A stretch of DNA of 64,000 nucleotides from Hypericum androsaemum (taxonomy: Eukaryota > Streptophyta > Magnoliopsida > Malpighiales > Hypericaceae), in assembly GCA_963995505.1 (NCBI GenBank), contig OZ023182.1:2185001-2249000 (forward strand). The letters run 5' to 3'. The notes under the pieces are model-generated. The model saw only the letters and a list, made by a program, of their open reading frames with translations. It searched no databases and was not told the origin of the DNA. Each line of letters starts with the position of its first letter. Within the stretch, counting starts at the first letter, position 1. Positions 11,701 to 21,195 of the stretch are shown here, in pieces. The translations under genes and the position numbers were made by a program.

Positions 11701-14700
11701 TTTTTTTTTAGCTGCCAAGGCAATAAGCAATCTCACCGTCTCAAGGCGAGCAACTGGTGCAAACACCTCATCATAATCAATGCCATGTTGTTGTTTATAG
11801 CCCTTTGCAACGAGTCGGGCTTTATACTTCTCTACTTCCCCCTTCGCATTCTTCTTTGTCTTAAAAATCCATTTGACACCTATGGCATGATGTCCTTCGG
11901 GTAGTGAAACTAACTGCCAAGTATTGTTCTTTTCTATGGCTCGAATTTCTTCTTTCATTGCATTTTGCCACACCTCTTCATCACAAGCATCTTCAAAAAG
12001 TGAAGGATCAAATCCTGCAAAGAGACAGAATAAAGTGAACTCATCCATATCAAGCCTTCGAGTGGCCGAATAAAGATCATCTACTCTTCGTGTCCGAGTG
12101 GCTGGACTCGAAGAAGAACCACTTGATGCCATAGAGATTCTAGAGACAATAGGTGTAACTTCATCTTCTTGGTGCTCTTCCTCAACATGTGCTTCCGAAA
12201 TGACCTCATCATCAATAACAAGATTTTCTTCTCGAGTATCAGAATTCCAATTCCATATTTTCTTTTCATCAAATTCAACATCTCTAGACATCACCACCTT
12301 CCTTGTAAGTAGGTTAAAGAGTTTATAGCCACTGGAGTTCTCACCATATCCAAGCAATATACATTTCTGGCCTTTATCGTCAAGCTTCGTCCTTTTTCCT
12401 TCTTGAATTTTGGCATAAGCAACTGAGCCAAAAATTCTCAAATGATCAACTCTTGGTTTCCTTTTGCTCCATGCTTCTTCCGGGGTAATATCATTAAGCC
12501 GCTTAGTAGGAAATCGGTTTAATAAATAAACCGCAGTAGCCACAGCATCTCCCCAAAATTCTTTTGGAACATTCTTCTCCTTAATCATACACCGAACCAA
12601 ATTAAGAATGGTACGATTCTTTCTCTCCGAGACACCATTTTGCTGAGGCGTATACGGCATAGTAAGTTGGTGAACAACTCCATTAGCCCTGCAAAAAGCT
12701 TCAAACTCATTGGAGGTGTATTCTCCACCACGATCAGTTCTAATGATTTTCAAGCAGCAACCACTTTGTTTTTCCAACATGCTTTTAAAGTCTTTGAATT
12801 TCTCAAACACTTCACTCTTGTTTCGGATCAAATAAATCCAAGTCTTTCCGCTGTAATCATCAGTGAAAGTCAGAAAGTACCTATTTCCACCAATTGATAG
12901 TGGTTGAATCGGCCCGCATACATCTGAATGGACCAACTCAAGGCGTTCATTAGCTCGCCATGACCTCCTTCCTGTAAAAGTTTTCTCTGCTGCTTGCCCA
13001 AGACACAAACTTCACATACTTTATTTGGCGTGCTCAACTTAGGCAAACCGGAAACAATATGCTTCTTTTCCATCAATAATAAGGCTTGGAAATTAAGATG
13101 TCCATACCGTGAATGCCAAAGAATAGCCAAGTCATCTGTGGATGCTTTCAAACAACTTTCTTGTGCAATAGACAAATGAAGCGGGAACATTCTATTCTTT
13201 GTCATTGGCACACATATAATCAACTTATTTTCCTTGTCCCGAACAAATAACTTATTGTCCTTCAATTCAATATGATAATTTTTCTCCAATAATTGTCCCA
13301 AACTCAGAATATTATTCTTCATATCAGGAACATAATAAACATCGGAAATATATCGGTAATCACCATTCTTGAGTTGGAGAGCAATTTTACCTTTGCCAGC
13401 AATTTTTCTTTGAGAGCGGTCTCCAAAAACAATATTTCCATAGTTGCTTTCATCAAGATCAGCAAAGAATTCTTTTCTCCCACACATATGGCTTGATGCT
13501 CCCGAATCAAGATACCATGTGGTTGAATCCAAGGAATCAAAACCATTAGCAGCCAACAATAAAACAGACTCTTCATTTCCTTCTTCTTTATGAATAAAAT
13601 TCACGTTCTTCTTATGATAACATTCATAAGAATAATGACCATACTTATTGCAATTAAAACATTGGACATTGGACTTATCAGTGTTGTGCCAACCAGAACC
13701 TCGACCAAATCCTCGTCCACGTCCACGGCCTCTATGCCATCCGCGCCCACGACCTCTTTGTCCACCATCATTTTCATTTTGATTTTCAGATTGGTCTCCA
13801 CGGTCTCCGCCTCCACGGTCTCCGTTTCCACGACCAGATTGACCTCCACGGCCTCTACCTCGAGAACCTCTTCCTCGTCCTCGTCCTCGAAAACCAACTC
13901 TTGTTGTATCCGTCTTCAAATTCACCTTACTTTGTAGAACCTGCTCCACATTTTTCTCATCACTTCTAAGCATCAATCTTGCCTCATATGTTTGTAGAGA
14001 CCCCATCAATTGTTCCACGGTCATCTCCTCCAAATCTTTTGATTCTTCAATGGCTACAACAACATGATCAAACTTGGGATCGAGAGATCTCAATATTTTT
14101 TCTATCACACGAACATCACTGAGTTCTTCTCCATTTCTTTTCATTTGATGTGAAACTGAAATTACTTTGGCAAAGTAATCGGAAATAGATTCGGAACTTG
14201 CCTTTTCCAACTTCTCAAATTGTGCTCGTAAAGTTTGTAGCCGTACCTTTTTTACCTTGTCCACTCCACTGAAGGCATTTTTAAGGAGATCCCACGCCTC
14301 CTTCGATGTTTCAGCATGCGAAATTAATTCAAAAGTCGCCTCATCAATCCCTTGGTAGATGGTAAAAAGGGCCTTCTTTTCAGATTTGTGATTCTCCTTC
14401 AATTGGTCTTTATCCCTCTTGGACAAAGCAGCTTCTTCCTCCGATGTAGGCTCCTCGAGCCCATTCTCGACGAACTCCCATGCATCATAAGAACCCAAGA
14501 GGGCCTTCATTTGTATACTCCATAACTCATAATTGCCCTTCGTGAGTCTTGGCACTTGTAAGCCGATTGAAGATGATGAAGAAGCCATATGATTCCACTA
14601 TTTTAGTTCCATCCCTCACTAATTTTTATTTTTGACAGTAGCCTTCCTCCACTAAAGAAATATTTGCTATTTATTTTTTTGCTTTGTAGGACACGTACAC

Positions 14701-17700
14701 TTGGATTTGTCCTCAAGTGCACTCACACATAAAGGAATGGATAAGTGTAGGCTCTAGTACACTCTCTCACGTCACTTCTATTTGGTGGCTCTGATACCAC
14801 TTTTTGTGGGAAGGGACAGAGAAGTAGACAAGGTTTTTTACTTAATAAGCTTCTCGTGTTATTTATTCATGCAATGAGTTACATATTTATACTTGGAGAT
14901 GAGCAAACTAAGAGACTCCAAGTTACACATCCAATGTATCAACCCTTTAATTTCTCTAGGCGTAGTCAAAGTAGTCACTTGGACTTCTAGATACATTGAC
15001 GCACTTAGAACATTCATGAACAAGTTTAATTATCCAACAATGGAAAAGGCCGTAGAGAAGCTCCATTTAGTTCTTGGTTCATCTCGAAGACGGCGGCAGA
15101 TGAACACAGCGGCCATGGAGAAGGCCGTAGAGAAGCTCCGTAGAGACGTCTCCTTCCACCAAGCGGACGAGAGTGCAGAGGGGCGGGGAGGCTCGATGAG
15201 GCCTGGGAACGCGACGAGGTGGCTAGTTCTTGATTAATTTGGGATTAATTTACATCCTTGCCCAGTTCTTTAATTTTGAAAATTAATTATCTGCACATGG
15301 CTATGGTGAATTTGGGGTTTAGTGAAGAAGATGATGCGATGGCCGGAGTTCGTCGTCCTCGACGAGGTGGCCGCCATCTGCGAAGTAGATGAATCGGTTT
15401 GGTTCATGGATCTAGAAATTTCTAATCTGGATTTCATAATTTTTTATCCAAGTTTTCTTGATTTTTTGGAAGAACTTAATTTATTGAGAATTGGTGAGCT
15501 TGGTTGGCAAAGAGGATGAAGATTGATTGTGCGTTTGATTTTTAGGTTCGAAGAAGATAGCTTTTTTGTTTTTTTGAAGAGTATAACATTCATTTCAATG
15601 ATAAAAATGAAAAACAAATGTTGCTGATGTCAGCAAGAAACTCTAGATTATAATTTTGTCAAACTGTAGGGTTTTTAATCAATTTTTTAAATACAAGAGG
15701 ATGAGAGGCGAATATGCCAAACACCAGGGGTCTGACAGTAATTTTTCTTTTTTTAATATTTACAATACAATAAAATCATTTAATATTTCTTTTATCATAT
15801 TTTGTATGAGATATTATTATGGTGACCATGATAAGAATTCAGATAAAATTCAAATATAATTCTCCGAATTAGAATTGTAAAAACTATAATTTGTGTTCGA
15901 TTTGTCTAATGACATAAATATTAATTTAGATTTGTATGAGCCGGTTTGAATCCGCATCAGATTTAATTCATGGTTGTCTTTTCTTATAAGTTTATAAATG
16001 TAATAAAGAGTGGGCTAGGAAGCGACATCAAAAATAAAATTGGATAAATTCAAATTGATACATATTTAGTATCACAAAACAAGACTCTTATATGCACCTT
16101 AAAAAAAAGGCTCTTGTATGCGGTAGTAATTGTAGAGACATCGTCTAATAAGTTCATGATTATTTGGCTTAGAAGAAATGACCAATGTTCGAAATCGTAC
16201 GAATTGGCAGATTATAAAAAGTATGATTTTTCTATGATTGGTTGAAGAACGAATTTTGATTCGTATGAACCAGTTTGAATCTGAATCGAATTTTCGACAA
16301 AATTGAATCAAATCGGAATCAATTCGTTGTCACCCCGTGTATTACACAATCATCGTACATAGATTAAATCCAATTCATTCCAATTTACTGAAAGGTTGTT
16401 CTAAAGACGTCAAGTAACTAGAATAATTTAGGGTCGAATTTCAACAACGATTTTATTAATAATTGGATGAATTTCGTTAAAATTATGTACAAATTCAAAT
16501 AAATGAGTTTCACCATCTAACTATGGCAATTATATTCTTCTCAGGAGAGGGGAAGGCTAATGCTGAAATTTGCTGACTTGGTGGATGAAAACGTAGAGGA
16601 ACTAGCTGCACTAGACACTATTGATGCTGGAAAGTTGTTCGCCATGGGAAAAGCTGTCGACATCCCCGGCGTCTCGGCCTTCCTCCGTTACTACGCCGGA
16701 GCGGCTGATAAAATTCACGGAGAAGTACTGAAGATGTCCCGCGAGCTTCATGGCTACACGTTGCGCGAACCAATCGGTGTGGTTGGCCACATTATCCCGT
16801 GGAATTTTCCGAGCTCCTTGTTCATCGCCAAGGTCGCTCCGGCCTTGGCTGCAGGGTGCACAATGGTCGTTAAGCCGGCCGAGCAAACACCCCTCTCATC
16901 CCTGTTCTATGCTCATCTCGCTAAGCTGGTATGGCTGCTCTTACTTTTTTATGCACTTGTGTTCCTGATAGTTCAACGATTGCAGACTTGCCCTCTGGTT
17001 TCTGCAGGCTGGTATTCCTGACGGAGTCCTAAACATTGTGACGGGATTCGGACAAACAGCAGGTGCTGCGATCTCGTCCCATATGGATATCGATATGGTA
17101 CGAAATGACTACTACATCCCAATACAAAGAAATTCAATGTTCAATGTATGACAGCAACTGTAATATAACCTACTCCTCAGGTCTCCTTCACCGGTTCTAC
17201 AGAAGTCGGACGAGAAGTCATGAAGGCCGCGGCCACGAGTAACTTGAAAGTGGTGTCACTTGAGCTGGGAGGCAAGTCGCCAGTCCTAATTTTTGATGAT
17301 GCTGATTCAGATAAAGCAGCTGAGCTTGCGCTATTTGGCATCCTTTATAACAAGGTAAAGAGTTCGTTTTGACCAATGTAAAAAAAACATAATTTTCTTA
17401 CTGGAAAGTCACTTCCAGGGTGAAATTTGCGTGGCGGGATCCCGTGTGTTTGTACAAGAGGGTATATATGATGAGCTAGTAAATAAAATGGTGGAGAAAG
17501 CCAAAGCGTGGGTCGTTGGCGACCCTTTTGATCCTAAAGCTCAACAAGGCCCCCAGGTAAGCTAAAATTATTTTCTCTTCGTTTCAACCTCAAAACTTTA
17601 AGGCAACGTCTATTCAAAATAAATCGGGCCAACAACTTTTCACTTTAGATGTAATGTTCAGACTCGAATAAAGCGATTAATGTATGTGTATCTGCAGGTT

Positions 17701-18329
17701 GACAAGACGCAGTACGAAAAGATCCTCTCGTACATTGAGCATGGGAAAAGGGAAGGAGCAACTCTGTTGACGGGAGGCAGGTCATTGTATGACAAGGGAT
17801 ACTACATTGAGCCAACTATTTTTGCCGATGTCAAGGTAACTAATTACTGTCCGAATACTACAATCTCCGCTCGGAGGAATTAACGTCAAAATTCAAAACC
17901 CTTTTATCAGGACGACATGCTTATAGTCAAAGATGAAATTTTCGGACCTGTAATGGCACTAACCAAGTTCAGGTAACAAGACCAAGTTGCATTCTGTCAT
18001 GCATCCTTACCTTGCTTTTAGTTTCTAGTTAGTACAACGCTGGTGTTTGTCGTAGGACGATCGAGGAGGCAATAAAACATGCCAACAACACCAGGTATGG
18101 CCTAGCAGCAGGCGTGGTGACGAAGAACATAGACGTGGCTAACACAGTATCGAGGTCGATCCGGGCTGGAATCATTTGGATCAATTGCTACTTTGCGTTC
18201 GATAAGGACTGCCCTTATGGTGGATACAAGATGAGCGGCTTTGGACGAGACTTTGGATTGGATGCCCTTCATAAGTACCTCCAAGTTAAATCTGTTGTTA
18301 CCCCCATTTACAATTCTCCATGGCTGTGA
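8780..18329 (+). CDS. ALDH2C4: Aldehyde dehydrogenase, ALDH2C4-like, tandem copy 3 (complete, transposon-filled intron 2)
   Basis: Complete ALDH2C4-like gene. Exons: 8780-8861, 9170-9312, 16545-16928, 17008-17097, 17181-17354, 17419-17556, 17698-17835, 17911-17972, 18056-18329. Total 1485 nt, 494 aa; the N-terminus ([12 protein letters not shown]) is seven residues shorter than copy 2. Catalytic residues are Asn162 (PWNFP), Glu261 (LELGGK) and Cys295 (GEICVAGSR). Exons 2-9 match copy 2 in length and phase, and all junctions are GT..AG. Intron 2 is 7.2 kb against 0.77 kb in copy 2, because a Mutator-like element containing a reverse-oriented Copia element is inserted there. The reading frame is undisturbed, so the gene can be functional if the long intron is spliced. 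It is more diverged than copies 1 and 2 are from each other. Confidence 0.9.
9725..9800. repeat. Two tandem 38-bp units in intron 2 of ALDH copy 3
   Basis: Units at 9725-9762 and 9763-9800 both begin GTCACATCT.TTGT and end AGGTCACCC. They are similar but not identical and lie just outside the left end of the MULE at 9816. Function unknown. Confidence 0.75.
10417..14588 (-). pseudogene. Copia gag-pol polyprotein, one frameshift
   Basis: The polyprotein starts at ATG 14588 ([20 protein letters not shown]). Order on the minus strand: UBN2-type gag; an RG-rich stretch; the zinc knuckle [14 protein letters not shown]; protease with [13 protein letters not shown]; the GAG-pre-integrase His/Cys region; integrase with the HSDVCG, FTDDYSG and [15 protein letters not shown] blocks; reverse transcriptase with [12 protein letters not shown] and YVDDL; RNase H with SDSDWGG, YEAEY and MDNKSA; and a stop near 10417. 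The first frame (14588-12870) and the second (13008-10417) overlap. A single-base change in the A-run near 12981-12985, between GAG-pre-integrase and integrase, breaks the frame. Everything else is open, so the element is fairly young. Copia elements normally use one continuous frame, so a programmed shift is unlikely. Confidence 0.88.
10462..10472 (-). other. Polypurine tract of Copia element 1
   Basis: The minus strand reads TAAGGGGGAGT, the plus-strand priming site that should directly precede the 3' LTR. Here the inverted 57-bp internal copy follows instead. Confidence 0.75.
14787..14799 (-). other. Primer-binding site of Copia element 1
   Basis: The minus strand reads TGGTATCAGAGCC, complementary to the 3' end of plant initiator tRNA-Met, the usual primer of plant Copia elements. 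It sits five bases inside the LTR. Confidence 0.85.
14805..15039 (-). repeat. 5' LTR of Copia element 1
   Basis: A 235-bp LTR. On the minus strand it starts TGTTGGATAATTAAAC and ends TTCCCACA, just before the primer-binding site. No second copy is present in the window. Confidence 0.8.
15748..16544. other. Remaining part of ALDH copy 3 intron 2
   Basis: AT-rich intron sequence between the MULE and the acceptor TTCTCAG before exon 3. No gene or repeat is recognised. Confidence 0.5.
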
Positions 18330-18677
18330 CCTTGGATACCTGTTTCTTCATAAGCCATGAGATACTTGCAACAATCGGGGACGCATAGCCCGAGTCTGTT
18401 AATCTGTCATATTTCTTTAAACCAACTTAATAATAAGGCTATCTTGAAGCAAAACTCTTGGCCGATGCTTCTATTTACCAAAAAATGTACTCCGAGGGTA
18501 ATTTGGCCAAAATATGAAGGTGGTGAGGACTAGGCAAATTACGCCTATTCCACTTGATGATCATGCGTCAAATTCATCGATTGATGTCTCGAGTCCCAGG
18601 CAATTTGCTTCCGCTACTAAATCAAGCGCTAACCTTCCTGCTTGGCCAACTATGCTGCCCAGAAGCTTTCCCATTTC
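18330..18677. other. Spacer between convergent ALDH copy 3 and methyltransferase relic
   Basis: About 350 bp shared by the 3' ends of a plus-strand and a minus-strand gene. It contains AATAATAAGG-like poly(A) words near 18428. Nothing else is seen. Confidence 0.5.
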
Positions 18678-20897
18678 TTACTTCTGGAACACAAACATAG
18701 GCCTATCGAAACCCAAAATGCTGCCTGACAAACCTGAAGTGACATCTTCGACACATCTAAACCCAATCTGCAAGTATTTTGCCACTGATAGTCAATACCT
18801 TAAACCATAAGATACTAGAATAGGGTTTCCTTGCAGGAAATGCACCGCAAATAAGAAAGGAGTTGAAGGACCCTTGGAAAATACCTTATCAAGGAGAATC
18901 TCTTGAAATGAATCTGGACGAAACATGATACTTCGAAAATTCATGGATGTTGTCTGCACAAGAATAAAAATAAAAATGTTACAGCATGTGTAGTTTGCAC
19001 TCGGCAACTAAGAGGACAGCAGTAAACAATCGAAACAGTTGCTCTTACTGTTTATTTTTGCCTTTCCTAGAAAGTCTTAAAAGGAAAAAAGTTATCCAGC
19101 TCCAATCCTTTAGTGTGTTCTTTGTGTTAAGTCAGACAGTAAGTCCTTAGAAATGAAGAATAAAGCACTTCAGAGACAGTTCGATTGCTTTCATATGACT
19201 TCCACGGTTGAGGTTCCAAGACTAGAATACCACCCTGCTCAAGGAAAAATATCCTCAATACTGAGAAGTCCCTTCAAGCAATAGATGGAAGCCTATTGAT
19301 TTAATATAATACGAAAAAAAGTGGCGCTTACCTGTTTGAGAAGCTTCCAAATCTTTGAAAATACAGCTATTAATCCTTCATCTCCCAAGTTCAGATGAAT
19401 CCATTTAGTCACACTCAAACTGGAATTAAGAAATAGTGGTGTATGTGTCAGTTGTCAGAATCACAGAGACATCTAATAAGTTAAAAAACTTAAATGAATT
19501 CAATTGCACCAATAAACACATGCTTTAAGTTTTAACCAAACAAGGGTATCTACTCCAAACCAGAAACAAAATTATCTACTGGAGGTTCAGCTAAACAGTA
19601 GCAGGTCAATGATTTGGCAACATTTTCGATATAATCCAATAGTTGTGCAAACATGGGATCTCATCAGTAAACAGAAATTTCACATGGTTTGTTAAACATA
19701 ATAAAAAGAAGTTACCAAAGAATTGTATCATATTGCTTCTGAGGAGGATAGGAACTCTGGGCAAAATTTTCTCCCTCGAAAGAAACAATGTGGAACAGAT
19801 TTCTTTTATCACAAGGTATATCATGGCTCTCAATATCCGACAGTGAGGTATTAGCACCCGCTTGACTGGCATTCATTTCTCTAACAAATTTTTTCAAGTG
19901 CCAGTACGAGTCTTTAATTCTTTCTGCAACATAATAAACAACATATGAGTAAGTAAATGTCGCCTCCGGTGAAAACACAACTTACTCAAGAGAATGAACT
20001 GATACATGAGCTGTAGTTTATCCTCCCATTCCATTATCATCGACATGATGTATGAATAAGACAGGATGGAACAAGGACGTGGCACTGGATACGGAGTACC
20101 TAAATTCAGGAACCTCATCACCAAGAGGACATTTTGTTCCTCGATTCTATGTCATCAACCCCTAATACTACAACAATTGCCACAGTGAACATAATCCTTC
20201 AACATTTCCAATGGATTCGCTAACTTATAAAGAATTAGAAGCAAACACATCACAAGCTGGCAGATCAAGAATACTCCGGAGTCGATGTCCACTCCAAGAA
20301 TACTCCGGCATCCAAATTTATGAGCTGCAAGACAAACATAACCAAACTCCATCAGTACACACACCATAAAACGCAACAGCCTAGCCTTGCTATACATGTT
20401 ACAGTCAAATCAAATTTATGAAGCAACTAGCCGAAATGCGGGTAAAAAGGACGATAAACTACAATACCGATCTGTATGGTGATGATGCCCGAGACATTCT
20501 TTCCCATGAAACCACTCCTTCCTCATAACCTTGAGCCTCGGGTCTTCATCCATCCCTCTCCCAATCTAACCACAAACACAGGATAAAAATAATAATCTCC
20601 CATCAAACCAATCATAAACCGTAAACAAACTAACTTTTTTTTTCTAAAAATGAAAGATAAAAAAAAAAAAGAGAAATTCCCGGAGAGAAACAATTCGCAG
20701 TAATTAGAAATTACCCGGTAGCCGTAGTAGCTACGGTAATTGCCGTAGGAAAAGACATCCTTGCGCTTCTTCTTCTTCTTCTTCTTGTTAGGGTTCTGTC
20801 GGGCTTCGGTCTCGACGGCGCCGTTTTTGGGTCCGTCGCGGGGTCCCTGTTTCTCTCTCTTCTCCTCGGAGTTAGAAGAAGCTCTAGAGAGAGAGTG
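18678..20897 (-). pseudogene. Bin3/MEPCE-type RNA methyltransferase, broken
   Basis: Homologous to plant Bin3-domain methyltransferases of the 7SK/small-RNA methylphosphate capping family. Minus-strand exons: 20897-20715 (the 5' remainder, with SNSEEKREKQ, a Lys-rich run and SYGNYRSYYGYR), 20565-20468 (IGRGMDEDPRLKVMRKEWF), 20324-20277 (HKFGCRSILGVDIDS), 19923-19716 (RIKDSYWHLKKFVREMNASQ), 19419-19332 (LSVTKWIHLN), 19234-19169 (GGILVLEPQPWKSYESNR), 18953-18885 (FRPDSFQEILLDK), 18767-18678 (IGFRCVEDV..FDRPMFVFQK, stop). Two clear lesions are present. In exon 2, GAATGTCTCG runs straight into GGCATCATC, so 17 nt that should encode the DIGCNS part of SAM motif I are missing and the frame is shifted. 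A Copia element starts at 20898 and cuts off the 5' end and start codon. The donor after GVDIDS is also non-canonical. Most downstream exons remain well conserved, so the inactivation is probably recent. Confidence 0.85.
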
Positions 20898-21193
20898 TGT
20901 TAAGCCCACAAGCTGGATTGGGCCACGATAATGATGGGCCTCTCACGATGAAGACTGGAGATATACATCAGCGCGATATTTTCCAAGTGGGAAGTAGGAG
21001 GGAAATGATGAGCAATGGATAGTGGGGGAACAAATCTGTAACGAGATTATCATTCCCTTTGATTTGGATTTGCTGGCAACTTTGATTCCTTTTGTCTTTT
21101 TCCTTTCTCTTTCCACGTGTAATTTGTATATAGTAGAATAGGACACTCGTAACCACTCAACACAAGATAGAGAAAATATCGGAGCTTCTTCCA
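20898..21193 (+). repeat. 5' LTR of Copia element 2
   Basis: About 296 bp, TGTTAAGCCC to GAGCTTCTTCCA. It aligns along its length with 23987-24276 plus 26785-26821. Confidence 0.75.
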
Positions 21194-21195
21194 AA

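Larger units (their letters stand above)
10403..15039 (-). mobile_element. Copia LTR retrotransposon 1, one-LTR structure
   Basis: The element reads on the minus strand. It has one LTR (14805-15039), a primer-binding site, a gag-pol frame and a polypurine tract, but no 3' LTR. Directly after the polypurine tract come 57 bases (10404-10460) that are a perfect inverted copy of 13176-13232 inside the element. The insert starts TG (10403) and ends CA (15039) and is bounded by ATGGA at 10398-10402 and 15040-15044. It lies inside the MULE, antisense to ALDH copy 3. Confidence 0.85.
9816..15747. mobile_element. Mutator-like element (Pack-MULE-like), interrupted by a Copia element
   Basis: The left end (9816 to about 9960) and the right end (about 15590-15747) are long inverted repeats of each other. 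Both read, from the outside in, GAAAA..TTACT, then TGGTGTTTGGCATATT, then a -TTTGRC(G)AAATTATA block, then a CTGA.ATCA block. Flanking 9-mers TTTTTTTAG (9807-9815) and TTTTTTTAA (15748-15756) fit a MULE-type 9-bp duplication with one mismatch, although they are low complexity. Without the Copia insertion the element is about 1.3 kb. Its interior (about 10080-10397 and 15040-15540) is GC-rich, unlike the surrounding intron, and looks like captured gene sequence. No transposase and no recognisable parent gene were found. Confidence 0.75.

Noticed and set aside
13590..13937. Ser/Thr-rich plus-strand frame
   Set aside because: Antisense of the RG-rich Copia gag region.
18514..18810. 98-codon plus-strand frame downstream of ALDH copy 3
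   Set aside because: Antisense to the last exon of the methyltransferase relic.
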